Of a stretch of DNA of 56,307 nt, positions 25,603-34,349 are shown piece after piece. The notes beneath the pieces were generated by a model, which had not been told where the DNA came from, made no database searches, and saw only the letters and a list, made by a program, of their open reading frames with translations. The stretch is from contig JAJDTJ010000009.1 of the NCBI GenBank assembly GCA_022827225.1, positions 1 to 56,307 of the forward strand, in the 5' to 3' direction. Made by a program: the position numbers and the translations under genes. Origin of the DNA: Candidatus Poribacteria bacterium (lineage in GTDB: Bacteria; Poribacteria; WGA-4E; WGA-3G). The stretch's first letter is position 1; each line of letters starts with the position of its first letter.

Positions 25603-28215
25603 ATGCGAGAAAGAAACATCAAAATCATCGGCATCGTGCTTATTCTACTGAGCGTTGCGGTGTTCCATGTGAGACTTTATCGGTTCGCGGAAGTTACGTA
25701 CGACGGTGCGTTACAGGTACTCGTCTGCTTGGGACGTGTTACCGGTATAGATACGAGTGATGAAGCCGACCAAGTGTTGGCATTTCGCATCCTCTCCGGT
25801 CAGTTTCGTGGCGAGACGGTTCAGGTAAACAACATCTGGACAGGACGCGCTTTCGGAGACCGCGTGTTGCGAAAGGGCGATGTCCTATTCCTTGACATTC
25901 CGATCCGTGATCCGAAGAATCCGAAAATTGACAACGTATCGATGCGTGAGTACTTCCGGACACCGTTCCTGCTGTATCTCGCTGGTGCGTTAGGCGTGCT
26001 GATGATCCTTGTCGCTGGGATGAAAGGTGTCCGCGCGATCTTAACGCTGTTTGTCACTGCGTTTGCTGTGCTTTATTTGCTAGTGCCGCTGACGATCAGT
26101 GGTTATAACCCGATCTCGGTTGCTCTCCTCATCGCTGCACTACTGACATTAACGACCTTCCTGCTAATTACGGGGTTTAGTTTCAAGGTTATTTCCGGTG
26201 TACTCGGCACACTCGGCGGATTGGCGGCTGTCGGTGTCTTGTCAATCATCAGTCAACACGTCATGGCACTGACAGGATTGGCACAAGAGTTCGGTTTCCT
26301 TGAACTCGGAATCGCGCTATGGCGAACCCCCGCCTCCCATCACTGGAACTTCACAGGGATTCTGTCCGCCGGCATCATCTTGGGTGCAGTCGGTGCAATG
26401 ATGGATGTAAGCATGTCCATCTCTTCAAGTGTTCACGAAGTCAAACAGGTGAATCCGAACATCACGGTGCGGCAAGCGATTCGTGCAGGGTTGAATGTCG
26501 GGCGCGACATTATGGGAACGATGGCAGACACGCTCATCTTCGCCTACCTCGGCGCACACATGATGACGATGCTACTCCCGCGCATCGATTTCCCAGAAGT
26601 CGGTATCATCTACCCATTTCTCCGACTCGTCAATGATGAAGCAACAGCTGTCGCGATTATTCAGGCGGTGGTAGGCACTATCGGACTGGTGCTGACGGTC
26701 CCGATCGCTGCATCGGTCGCGGGGTTCTTGACACAATACGCGAAAGTGGATAAATCCGAAATCCATGAGGACCTGCCTTCCGAAGAAGAGTTAGAGGAGT
26801 TGTTCCGTGCCGATCCGCCTCGCAGCGCAGCACGGATCGCCGTCCCGATTGCGATGCTTGTTGTCCTGCTCGGTACAGCGTTCGTCTATTTCCGGACGCA
26901 TGAACTTTCGGCGACTATCTCGGAGCAAGTGGATGTAGACGGAAATCTTGTCAACAAATCGGAGTACGCGAAAGGAAGAGTTGTCCGACTGCTTGAATCG
27001 AATGCGAATTTCCTCTTTAACATTGATAGCAGTGCTATAACCGATCTGAACAACGGCATCGTTCCTGCTGCGCTGCGTGAAGCCTTCAATAACGAGAATA
27101 TCCCTTTATCTGATGAAGTCATTGTCGCAATCAAACCGTGGAAGGACAGTCGTTGGCTGCTTTCGGATAAGAAATACGAGCAGACATACAGTGTCCGTGA
27201 AATGGAGCACGACGCGAAAACCGTTCTCAGCGTCTATGAGTCGAAAAGCGAGCATCATATCCTTGAAGTAGAGATGCTGAGCGGGATGTATAAAGGCAGA
27301 CGCTTGATGTTCCGAAACATCGTGAATCACAACATGCCGTTGTTGAGTATCCCGGCGGAACCGGGGGACGTTATTCTCTGTCGTGTCGGCGGAATCCCTG
27401 AGCAGGTGAGTCTTGTCAACATCGTCCAAGATTATGGTAGAGACGGATTCTTGATCTGGATGGTTGGCGGGATGCTGCTGCTGATTATCCTCGTCGGCCG
27501 GATTGAAGGCATCCGGACAGCATGTGCGATGTTAATCTCTGCCGCTGTTATCTATTTCTTTATGCTCCCATCAATTTCAGGCGGCGCGAACGCAGTGTTC
27601 ATCGTTACGCTAACATCGGGCGCTGTGGCGTTTGTGTCTCTGGTATTCGTCATCGGTCCGAGTCGGAAAACGTTTTCAGCCGTGCTGGGTACGATGGGGG
27701 GTATTTTGGTTGCGGGGCTGATTGTCCTGTTCGCGCAGCAGCATCTCCACTTCTCCGGTTTAGAGAACGCGATTTCGGCGGACATTATAGAGGCAACACG
27801 CACGCCACCCTTCGATTTCGTTCAGATCCTTTTAGCAGGGATGTTGATGGGCGTGTTAGGTGTCGCTGTTGACGGCGCGATCGAGGTGGCATCAAGTATG
27901 GAAGAAATTCGTAGAGCCAACCCGAACATGCCAACATGGCGACTCATCGCCTCCGGTCTCAACGTCGGTACGGATATCCTCGGGACAATGGTGAATACCT
28001 TGGTCTTCGCGTATCTCGGTGTGGAGTTGTTGCTGGTCGTCACGATTATAGCACCGGACTTAGATTTCTTCAAATCGCCACCCGTACAGCTCCTGAGCAT
28101 CGGCGTTGTATCCGCTGAGATTGTACGGCTGCTGGCTGGCACGCTCGGCTTGGTGCTTGCAATTCCGATTACCGCAGTGATTTGCGCCTTCTGGAACCCG
28201 AAACAGAGGGGTTAG
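25603..28215 (+). CDS. Double-length YibE/F family membrane protein
   Basis: 870 residues: two YibE/F units fused head to tail. Each unit has a short extracytoplasmic beta domain (FRILSGQFRGETVQVNN in the first, VEMLSGMYKGRRLMFRN in the second) followed by about seven membrane helices. Matching landmarks recur: AILTLFVTAFAVLYLLVPLT / TACAMLISAAVIYFFMLPSI, and GLNVGRDIMGTMADTLIFAYLG / GLNVGTDILGTMVNTLVFAYLG. Known YibE/F proteins are mostly about 400 residues; function is not established, with transport suggested for the family. It ends by overlapping the convergent toxin gene by 4 bases. No ribosome site is obvious at ATG 25603. Confidence 0.85.
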   Translation: MRERNIKIIGIVLILLSVAVFHVRLYRFAEVTYDGALQVLVCLGRVTGIDTSDEADQVLAFRILSGQFRGETVQVNNIWTGRAFGDRVLRKGDVLFLDIPIRDPKNPKIDNVSMREYFRTPFLLYLAGALGVLMILVAGMKGVRAILTLFVTAFAVLYLLVPLTISGYNPISVALLIAALLTLTTFLLITGFSFKVISGVLGTLGGLAAVGVLSIISQHVMALTGLAQEFGFLELGIALWRTPASHHWNFTGILSAGIILGAVGAMMDVSMSISSSVHEVKQVNPNITVRQAIRAGLNVGRDIMGTMADTLIFAYLGAHMMTMLLPRIDFPEVGIIYPFLRLVNDEATAVAIIQAVVGTIGLVLTVPIAASVAGFLTQYAKVDKSEIHEDLPSEEELEELFRADPPRSAARIAVPIAMLVVLLGTAFVYFRTHELSATISEQVDVDGNLVNKSEYAKGRVVRLLESNANFLFNIDSSAITDLNNGIVPAALREAFNNENIPLSDEVIVAIKPWKDSRWLLSDKKYEQTYSVREMEHDAKTVLSVYESKSEHHILEVEMLSGMYKGRRLMFRNIVNHNMPLLSIPAEPGDVILCRVGGIPEQVSLVNIVQDYGRDGFLIWMVGGMLLLIILVGRIEGIRTACAMLISAAVIYFFMLPSISGGANAVFIVTLTSGAVAFVSLVFVIGPSRKTFSAVLGTMGGILVAGLIVLFAQQHLHFSGLENAISADIIEATRTPPFDFVQILLAGMLMGVLGVAVDGAIEVASSMEEIRRANPNMPTWRLIASGLNVGTDILGTMVNTLVFAYLGVELLLVVTIIAPDLDFFKSPPVQLLSIGVVSAEIVRLLAGTLGLVLAIPITAVICAFWNPKQRG

Positions 28216-28544
28216 GGGATTTCTACTAGTGACTCACTTTCTTGGAAACGTGAGAGAGCACCTTGGAAGTTCTGGAGCAAAAGGTTACGCATTTGAGCAT
28301 TTGGTATATTTCCACAAGTCACCCAAATAACTTTGGGTGGAGGACCAAGTTGGTTTAATAGTTGCACAAAGTCTTGATCTTTAGTTATCACAACTGCTTT
28401 TTCTGCGCGAGCCGCGAAAAATATCTCTTCATCGCTCGCGTCTCGGAATCCAAGCCGTTGAACAGAAAATGCTTCGACTGCAAAGGTGTCAGTAATCCAT
28501 GGTGCCAAGGCAGGAGAAAGTTGTGCATCGATCCAAAACTTCAT
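28212..28544 (-). CDS. DUF5615 PIN-like toxin
   Basis: 110 residues. KFWIDAQLSPALAPW (acidic residue at 6), the ASDEEIFFAAR helix and VVITKDQDFVQLL are the three conserved blocks of the DUF5615/Mut7-C-like PIN fold, probably an RNase using clustered acids. Members are usually paired with a DUF433 antitoxin. Here the DUF433 gene is directly upstream and its stop overlaps this start by ATGA, so translation is coupled. This is a type II toxin-antitoxin pair of the VapBC kind by family knowledge. Confidence 0.82.
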   Translation of the reverse strand: MKFWIDAQLSPALAPWITDTFAVEAFSVQRLGFRDASDEEIFFAARAEKAVVITKDQDFVQLLNQLGPPPKVIWVTCGNIPNAQMRNLLLQNFQGALSRFQESESLVEIP

Positions 28545-29026
28545 ATCGTAGTTACGGGTGCGTCCATCTTATGTGCGGCGAACTGAAGACATGCCAGAAT
28601 ATCTTCGGCTTCCAGATCCGGCATCTCTTCAAGAATCTCTTTAAAAGAGAGGCCGTTAGCAAGTAAGCCCAAGACATCAGTGACTCGAATTCGCATACCT
28701 CGGATACAGGGACGTCCACCACATTTACCTGGCTCGGAAGTAATTCGGCGTAGTTGTAGTTTCTGTTCAATAGTGACTGTGAGACTGACATCGCCGGCTT
28801 GTTTTGCAAGTTTTCCTGCAATTTGGAAATCTGTTGTCGCTTCTGATATCTGACCTAATTTGTCCTTTGCTTCTCCACGCGTGTAATAGGCACGCGCAAA
28901 ATCTGGTTTTACTCGAATTGCGTGGGTGTAGGCGGCGATAGCATCTTTATAGTCACCTGACTTGCTTTTTTCATTGCCTGCCATGAAGTAAGCTTCGGCA
29001 GATAAGGGGTTGTGTTGATGTTTCAT
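28541..29026 (-). CDS. TPR-DUF433 fusion, predicted antitoxin
   Basis: 161 residues from ATG 29026. The N-terminal half is tetratricopeptide repeat: AYFMAGNEKSKSGDYKDAIA, AYTHAIRVKPDFARAYYTRG, then KLGQISEATTDF (about 8-80). The C-terminal half (about 98-155) is DUF433, a winged-helix antitoxin domain: ITSEPGKCGGRPCIRGMRI, then VTDVLGLLANGLSFKEILEE and LEAEDILACLQFAA. Free-standing DUF433 proteins are about 75-80 residues, so the TPR is an added domain. It presumably neutralises the DUF5615 toxin encoded next and may represses the pair. No strong ribosome site is visible at this start. Confidence 0.8.
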   Translation of the reverse strand: MKHQHNPLSAEAYFMAGNEKSKSGDYKDAIAAYTHAIRVKPDFARAYYTRGEAKDKLGQISEATTDFQIAGKLAKQAGDVSLTVTIEQKLQLRRITSEPGKCGGRPCIRGMRIRVTDVLGLLANGLSFKEILEEMPDLEAEDILACLQFAAHKMDAPVTTI

Positions 29027-29098
29027 GATTTCAGAATCCCAATATTTTAATTTTGGAAATATCGTAAGTTTAACACAAATAGCGGCGGATGTCAAATA

Positions 29099-29806
29099 CT
29101 ACATCGGGCACCATGCCATCACAGTTCCGAAACTGGCGAATATACTGTTTTCGCCGCTTGTTAGGATACGCGACCCTTGGACAACGACCCGTGCATCACG
29201 ACTCGTGATCTTGTAGCTAACAGGGGCATCTTTGGCAATCAACGGCTCGCCATTTTCGTTCTTGAGCTTATCGAGTCGGTAATGCACTGAACGATGCGCA
29301 GGTACATCAAATTCACAAGAGATGTTTTCCAGTGTCGTATCCTCATACAGCACCTCAAGAAGACAACGGGTATCTATATCAGCGGTGTTGGAGATGCATA
29401 TAGACTCGTGAGAGAAATAGCCGCCACCGTGTTCCTCCCATTCCTGTTCCGCTGGTGTTAGAGCCGCCATGTAGCCGTCCGGGATAACCCAAACATAAGC
29501 ACCATCACCCTCTGAACTATAGCATTTGAGTGCATCCGCTATCGCCTCGGGATTGTCAGCCACTTGGTCCAGTGAGATGACAAGAAATCGGGAGTGTGTT
29601 TTTATTCCCTTTACTGATGTAGTGTGTTTTAACTCGCCTCTCACGTTCAGGCATACTGTGTTATCTCCGAACATCGTGAGGGAACTTACGCCTTGCGATG
29701 CAAGCCAATCACCAAAGGTGTCATTCAAGAGTGTTGTTAAGGTTTCAAGCGAGATGCCTTCCAGTTTATACTCTTCAACCGTTGTAAGTAATCGTTGAAA
29801 ATTCAT
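29099..29806 (-). CDS. Hypothetical protein, 235 residues
   Basis: Starts at ATG 29806 behind GAGGAAATT; an extension to 29830 has no site. It is acidic and soluble with no signal or membrane segment. Visible features: SLETLTTLLNDTFGDWLASQ, a strand-rich centre (THSRFLVISLDQV, GAYVWVIPDGYMAALTPAE) and a C-terminal part with HRSVHYRLDKL and DARVVVQGSRILTSGENS. I do not recognise the family. It forms a two-gene operon with the gene ending at 29818, only 11 bases upstream of its start, next to a toxin-antitoxin pair. Confidence 0.65.
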   Translation of the reverse strand: MNFQRLLTTVEEYKLEGISLETLTTLLNDTFGDWLASQGVSSLTMFGDNTVCLNVRGELKHTTSVKGIKTHSRFLVISLDQVADNPEAIADALKCYSSEGDGAYVWVIPDGYMAALTPAEQEWEEHGGGYFSHESICISNTADIDTRCLLEVLYEDTTLENISCEFDVPAHRSVHYRLDKLKNENGEPLIAKDAPVSYKITSRDARVVVQGSRILTSGENSIFASFGTVMAWCPM

Positions 29807-29817
29807 AATTTCCTCTA

Positions 29818-30150
29818 CTAAACCATCCATCGTTCACCAATACCGAGCAGTGCCATCAGTGCTTGCAAAAGCACGCTCTCGGCATCAGTTCCGACGAACT
29901 GTCGATGCGTATCAATATAGGTGCCGTAATCGGCAGCCCATTCACGAAAGTAGGTCTCGTATTCCCAACCGTCTGCGGTGCGTTGCAAAACGGACCGATC
30001 CGGATATGGGAGTTTTTCTCTCAAAAGTTGCTGTAGTTGTTCGGAGGTCGGTATCCATACCACTTTGATGTCCTCTGTTTCGGGGCGGAGTGCTTGGATT
30101 TCAGGATGCCGACACTGCTCGCGGTATTCTCGTTTTTCGGATGCATTCAT
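29818..30150 (-). CDS. Hypothetical protein, 110 residues
   Basis: Small soluble protein from ATG 30150, beginning NASEKREYREQCRHPEIQAL. It includes IKVVWIPTSEQLQQLLREK, aromatic-rich GWEYETYFREW, and a helical C terminus ending ALMALLGIGERWMV. No known domain is recognised. It lies 11 bases upstream of the 235-residue gene and is probably cotranslated with it. Codon use resembles the neighbours. Confidence 0.6.
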   Translation of the reverse strand: MNASEKREYREQCRHPEIQALRPETEDIKVVWIPTSEQLQQLLREKLPYPDRSVLQRTADGWEYETYFREWAADYGTYIDTHRQFVGTDAESVLLQALMALLGIGERWMV

Positions 30151-30192
30151 AGGTTTGTGATCAGACGAAATCCATCTGACCTAAAATTTAGT

Positions 30193-30495
30193 TTAATCCT
30201 TTTCATCTTCTGTGGAAGTCATCGGGATATCTGAATTTAGACGTGAATGGTGCATTGCCCAATAGATCGCCGCTGTAACGACACCCCCAAAAAGGGTGGC
30301 TATCCCCCATATCATGGGACCTACGATAATCAGAACCCTTGTCTGATCTAAACGGACGGCATCTCGGTAGACAGCTATCGCAAAGACGATATTTATCAAG
30401 AGCCCTAAAACCGCGACCACAATTCCCCAGAACACAGTTACTGAACTCAACGCTCCTAAGAAACCGCTATCAAAGTTTGTGATGTTAAAATTCAT
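30193..30495 (-). CDS. Two-helix membrane protein
   Basis: 100 residues; GAGGAAAAA precedes ATG 30495. Two hydrophobic helices (about 20-44, VFWGIVVAVLGLLINIVFAI, and about 56-80, LIIVGPMIWGIATLFGGVV) separated by the short charged loop YRDAVRLDQTR, with an acidic tail STEDEKD. No family is recognised. A consensus promoter lies just upstream (30528-30556), so it is likely expressed strongly, and it is transcribed away from the restriction-modification gene. Confidence 0.65.
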   Translation of the reverse strand: MNFNITNFDSGFLGALSSVTVFWGIVVAVLGLLINIVFAIAVYRDAVRLDQTRVLIIVGPMIWGIATLFGGVVTAAIYWAMHHSRLNSDIPMTSTEDEKD

Positions 30496-30527
30496 TTTTT
30501 CCTCCGCTCATTGTTGATTTGGTGGAT

Positions 30528-30556
30528 ATTATACGGTGTCAGCACGTAATTGTCAA
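30528..30556 (-). promoter_or_regulatory. Consensus sigma-70 promoter for the two-helix protein
   Basis: On the minus strand, TTGACA (30551-30556), a 17-bp spacer and TATAAT (30528-30533) are a perfect consensus. The start codon at 30495 gives a leader of about 25 bases. Confidence 0.8.
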
Positions 30557-30587
30557 CATTTCTTCGCGTGTCGGACAATAAAAAAAA

Positions 30588-30616
30588 TTGATATTTTAGA
30601 TTAAATATGTTATCAT
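30588..30616 (+). promoter_or_regulatory. Promoter for the restriction-modification gene
   Basis: TTGATA (30588-30593), 17 bp, TATCAT (30611-30616) in a very AT-rich stretch. It diverges from the minus-strand consensus promoter about 32 bases away. The leader to ATG 30713 is about 90 bases. Confidence 0.55.
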
Positions 30617-30712
30617 ATATAGCGTATTAACGACCTTTTGAAAAGAACCTAAACCAGCGGAACCGCCTTCAAAATTAACCTAAGGCTGACAGCCGATGGC
30701 TGACAACTCATC

Positions 30713-33700
30713 ATGCCAGATATCAACATCAAAACGACCCACAAACCCATCAAAAACTACTATACCGAACTCGAAAAATATGCACAACTCGGCGAGGAAA
30801 ACGAAAGCACCGTCCGCACCGCATTCCAAAACCTGCTACAGCATTACTGCCACCGATCCAACCTCACACTCCTCTGTGAAAAAACGCACTACACACCAGA
30901 GAAAACGCGAATCATACCCGACGGGGAAGTCGTTGATGCCTTCGGTTTACCACACGGCTACTGGGAAGCAAAAGATACACACGACGACCTACACGTTGAG
31001 GCGGACAAGAAATTCGCCGCAGGCTACCCCTCAAAAAACATTGTCGTCCAATCCCCGACACACGCGCTCCTCTATCAACATGGACAGTTGCAGCTCGATC
31101 TCGACATCACTGAACCGAGAAATCTCGTCCACGTCTTGCAGACCTTCTTCGCCTATCAGGAGGAGAATATCACTGCGTGGCATACCGCAGTCACTGACTT
31201 CAAAGAGATGGTGCCGGAACTCGGGGACAGATTGGCGGCGTTAATCGAAGCGGAACGCCGAAACAATCCGCATTTTCAAGACGCATTCACCCGTTTTCAT
31301 CAGCAGTGCCAGACCTCCATTAATCCAAATCTCTCTATCGCTGCCGTTGAGGAGATGCTCATCCAGCACCTATTAACAGAGCGCATCTTCCGCACCGTCT
31401 TTGATAATCCTGACTTTACACGCCGAAATATTATCGCCCGTGAAATTGAGACTGTCATCGATGTGCTCACAGAACGGACGCTGAATCGTTCCGAGTTTCT
31501 CCGTCCGCTGGAGCCGTTCTATGCTGCGATTGAAGGGACTGCCAGTACGATTACCGACTTCTCGCAAAAACAGGGGTTTCTCAATACCGTCTACGAGCAG
31601 TTCTTTCAAGGCTTCTCTGTCAAGGTGGCGGATACGCATGGCATCGTCTACACACCACAGCCGATCGTCGATTTCATGGTGAAAAGCGTCGAACACATCT
31701 TGCAGACCGAGTTTGATCGTTCACTTTCGGATACCGGCGTACATATCATCGACCCGTTCGTGGGCACCGGCAATTTCATCGTCCGCATTATGCAGGCACT
31801 TGACCCCATTTCACTGGAGCGAAAATATACCGCTGACCCGCCGGAACTCCAATGTAACGAAGTGATGCTCTTACCCTACTACATCGCTTGTATGAATATC
31901 GAGCAAGAGTTCTACACCGCCACGCACCGGTATCTCCCCTACGAAGGTATCTGTCTCGTGGACACATTTGAGATGATAGAGGAGCAACAGCTGCAGCTCC
32001 TCACGCCTGCGAACACGGCACGTGTGGAAAAGCAGAAAGAGACCGATATGTTCGTTGTCATCGGCAACCCACCGTACAATATGGGACAGGTCAACGAGAA
32101 CGACAACAACAAAAACCGAAAATATAAGACGATGGACCAGCGAGTGGCAGACACTTACGCAAAAGACTCGAAAGCAACGCTCAGGAATAAGCTTTCCGAT
32201 CCGTATGTCAAGGCGATTCGGTGGGCATCCGATAGAATTGGTGAGGATGGCGTTGTGGCTTTCGTGACAAATAACGGCTTTCTCGACGGTGTAGCGTTTG
32301 ATGGCATGCGAAAACGTCTTGCAGAGGAGTTTGACACTATTTACATTTTGGATCTGGGGGGTAATGTTCGTAAGAATCCGAAGCTTTCAGGTACATCGCA
32401 CAATGTGTTTGGAATTCAGGTTGGCGTGAGTATTAATTTTTTCATTAAAAAGACTGACAGCACAAAATCACAAACGCAAATTTTCTACGCTTCTGTTGAT
32501 GAATTCTGGCGGAAGGAAGATAAGTATGACCATCTCAATTCAAAGCAGCATTACCAAAACGTTGAATGGAAGCGAGTAACGCCTGACAAACGGAATGCGT
32601 GGCTCACCGAAGGTCTCCATGCTGAATTTGACACCTTTATTCCGATGGGGACTAAGGAGATGAAAGCGGCTAAAGGTGCAGCAACGGGTGTGATTTTCAA
32701 GACTTACAGTCTTGGTGTCAGTACGAACCGTGATGCATGGGTTTACAATTTCAATCGAAACGTACTCACTGAAAACATGAGTAACATGATCCAAACTTAT
32801 AACGCTGAAGTTGCTCGATGGGGACAAAGAACAGATCGAAATGCTAACCTTGACGATTTTGTGGTATCTGATGACGAAAAAATCAAGTGGAGTCGTAACT
32901 TAAAGAGCGAATTGAAACGAAACAAAATTGCTGAATATGCTGAACACAAGGTAAGAGATTCACTCTATCGTCCTTTCACAAAATCTAATCTGTTTTTTGA
33001 TTCCATTATGAATGACCAAGTTTCGCGCTTTTCTTCTATCTTTCCCACTTTTGAGGCTGAAAAAGAGAATCGGGTGATTTGTGTTCCAAGTATTGGTGGG
33101 CGTACTGACTTTTGGTGCTATTTTACAAATGTAGTCCCGAATTTGACGATAACTTCAACAGATGGAACTCAATGCTTCCCGTTCTACATCTACGACGAGG
33201 ACGGTACAAACCGCCGCGAGAACATCACCGATTGGGCATTGACAGCATTCCGTACGCATTACAACGACGACACCATCACCAAATGGGACATCTTCCACTA
33301 CACCTACGGACTCCTCCATCATCCAGAGTATCGCCAAAAGTACGAAGCGAACCTCAAACGCGACCTACCACATATCCCTTTCGCCCCGGATTTCCGAGGA
33401 TTCGCAGACGCAGGCGCACGCTTAGCAGATATCCACGTCAACTACGAATCCCAACCCGAATACGATAAACTCAAGTTCCTCCAAACGCCGGACACACCCC
33501 TCAATTGGCGTGTTGAGAAGATGAAACTCTCCAAAGACAAAACCGCGCTGATCTACAACGATTTCCTAACGCTATCCGGTATCCCGTCAAAAGTGTTTGA
33601 CTACCGACTCGGCACGCGTTCTGCATTGGAGTGGATCGTCGATCAGTATCGTGTAAAGACGGACAAACGCAGCGGTATTGTTAACGACCCGAACCGTGCC

Positions 33701-33796
33701 GATGACCGGCAGTATATTGTTCGGTTGATTGGCAAGGTGATTACGGTGAGCTTGGAAACGGTAGACATCATTAACGAATTGCCCACCATAAAATAA
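30713..33796 (+). CDS. Single-chain restriction-modification enzyme (type IIG/ISP-like N6-adenine methylase)
   Basis: 1027 residues. An N-terminal PD-(D/E)xK nuclease is suggested by IIPDGEVVDAFG (Asp70) and GYWEAKDTH (Glu85-x-Lys87). The gamma-type adenine methylase has motif I IDPFVGTGNF at about 345 and catalytic NPPYN at about 451. The end (LSGIPSKVFDYRLGTRSALEW) is the specificity-linked region common in type ISP/IIG enzymes. No helicase motifs are seen, so cutting may not need translocation. Bases from about 32330 to 33180 are visibly richer in AT than both flanks, which suggests the target-recognition part was exchanged by recombination. It stands alone with no separate R or S gene. 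No ribosome site precedes the ATG. Confidence 0.82.
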   Translation: MPDINIKTTHKPIKNYYTELEKYAQLGEENESTVRTAFQNLLQHYCHRSNLTLLCEKTHYTPEKTRIIPDGEVVDAFGLPHGYWEAKDTHDDLHVEADKKFAAGYPSKNIVVQSPTHALLYQHGQLQLDLDITEPRNLVHVLQTFFAYQEENITAWHTAVTDFKEMVPELGDRLAALIEAERRNNPHFQDAFTRFHQQCQTSINPNLSIAAVEEMLIQHLLTERIFRTVFDNPDFTRRNIIAREIETVIDVLTERTLNRSEFLRPLEPFYAAIEGTASTITDFSQKQGFLNTVYEQFFQGFSVKVADTHGIVYTPQPIVDFMVKSVEHILQTEFDRSLSDTGVHIIDPFVGTGNFIVRIMQALDPISLERKYTADPPELQCNEVMLLPYYIACMNIEQEFYTATHRYLPYEGICLVDTFEMIEEQQLQLLTPANTARVEKQKETDMFVVIGNPPYNMGQVNENDNNKNRKYKTMDQRVADTYAKDSKATLRNKLSDPYVKAIRWASDRIGEDGVVAFVTNNGFLDGVAFDGMRKRLAEEFDTIYILDLGGNVRKNPKLSGTSHNVFGIQVGVSINFFIKKTDSTKSQTQIFYASVDEFWRKEDKYDHLNSKQHYQNVEWKRVTPDKRNAWLTEGLHAEFDTFIPMGTKEMKAAKGAATGVIFKTYSLGVSTNRDAWVYNFNRNVLTENMSNMIQTYNAEVARWGQRTDRNANLDDFVVSDDEKIKWSRNLKSELKRNKIAEYAEHKVRDSLYRPFTKSNLFFDSIMNDQVSRFSSIFPTFEAEKENRVICVPSIGGRTDFWCYFTNVVPNLTITSTDGTQCFPFYIYDEDGTNRRENITDWALTAFRTHYNDDTITKWDIFHYTYGLLHHPEYRQKYEANLKRDLPHIPFAPDFRGFADAGARLADIHVNYESQPEYDKLKFLQTPDTPLNWRVEKMKLSKDKTALIYNDFLTLSGIPSKVFDYRLGTRSALEWIVDQYRVKTDKRSGIVNDPNRADDRQYIVRLIGKVITVSLETVDIINELPTIK

Positions 33797-33831
33797 TCAC
33801 ACTTCAGTCTGTGTTGGTGAAAGTTCTATAT

Positions 33832-33857
33832 TTTGTAGCATAGGCTGTTAGCCTGTG
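33832..33857 (+). repeat. Dispersed 26-nt repeat, copy 1
   Basis: Starts TTTGTAGCATAGGCTGTTAG and ends CCTGTG; contains the small inverted repeat AGGCT/AGCCT. It is identical to 34049-34074. The minus strand at 1219-1238 carries a third copy matching 18 of the first 20 bases. Confidence 0.8.
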
Positions 33858-34048
33858 TTGATGAAAGTGTAGTTCTCCTGTAAAAATAAATCCTATGTAG
33901 GAGTGAGTGTTTTTGCTTGGGTATTTCTTGTCGCTCGCGATTTGCCAACCCAAAACACTTAAAAACTGAGAACTATAGTAAAGTTTAAAAGTAAAGAAAC
34001 ATTCAAGTCCTAAAACAGACTGTAACACGAGCCCTATCTGGTGTTTTC

Positions 34049-34074
34049 TTTGTAGCATAGGCTGTTAGCCTGTG
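34049..34074 (+). repeat. Dispersed 26-nt repeat, copy 2
   Basis: Exact duplicate of 33832-33857, in the same orientation and 217 bases downstream. Sequence outside the 26 bases does not align well, so the element boundary seems sharp. Confidence 0.8.
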
Positions 34075-34137
34075 CACAGAATGTCTCATTAATTATGGGA
34101 TCCACTATAAACAGCCACCTTACCACCTCAATTTTTC

Positions 34138-34166
34138 TTGATTCTCTTGCTCAGATATGCTATTAT
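34138..34166 (+). promoter_or_regulatory. Candidate promoter of the SIR2/ATPase cassette
   Basis: TTGATT (34138-34143), 17 bp and TATTAT (34161-34166). The start codon is about 180 bases downstream, leaving a long leader. AT-rich surroundings make chance matches likely. Confidence 0.4.
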
Positions 34167-34349
34167 TTTCTTAAAGTAGATTATAGTGACGCACCCTTGA
34201 AAGGATTTCCATTGGTCTCTTGCAGTGTCATTTTACAATAATATTGAAGGACTTTTAGGATAGCAATTCATAAGTTTAGCAGTATCTTCGTCTGCAAGAT
34301 TATCGGAGATTTTTCACTGGTTACTTGTGCTATTGTTCTTGCTCTTTAC

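Larger units (their letters stand above)
33797..34349 (+). other. 553-bp non-coding region rich in dispersed repeats
   Basis: AT-rich gap between the restriction-modification gene and the SIR2 gene. It holds two exact copies of a 26-nt repeat (33832, 34049), a TCCTATGTAGGAG mini-palindrome near 33890, a 16-nt match (33913-33928) to the repeat inside the acetyltransferase gene, and a promoter at 34138. An 84-codon minus-strand ORF here spans the repeats and is not credible. The 180 bases after the promoter form a long leader with no structure that I can recognise. Confidence 0.6.

Noticed and set aside
30696..31244. 182-codon plus-strand ORF at the start of the restriction-modification gene
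   Set aside because: Ser/Thr-rich out-of-frame shadow; the overlapping frame carries nuclease and methylase motifs.
33804..34058. 84-codon ORF on the minus strand in the repeat-rich gap
   Set aside because: It spans both dispersed repeats, has no ribosome site and no domain-like pattern.
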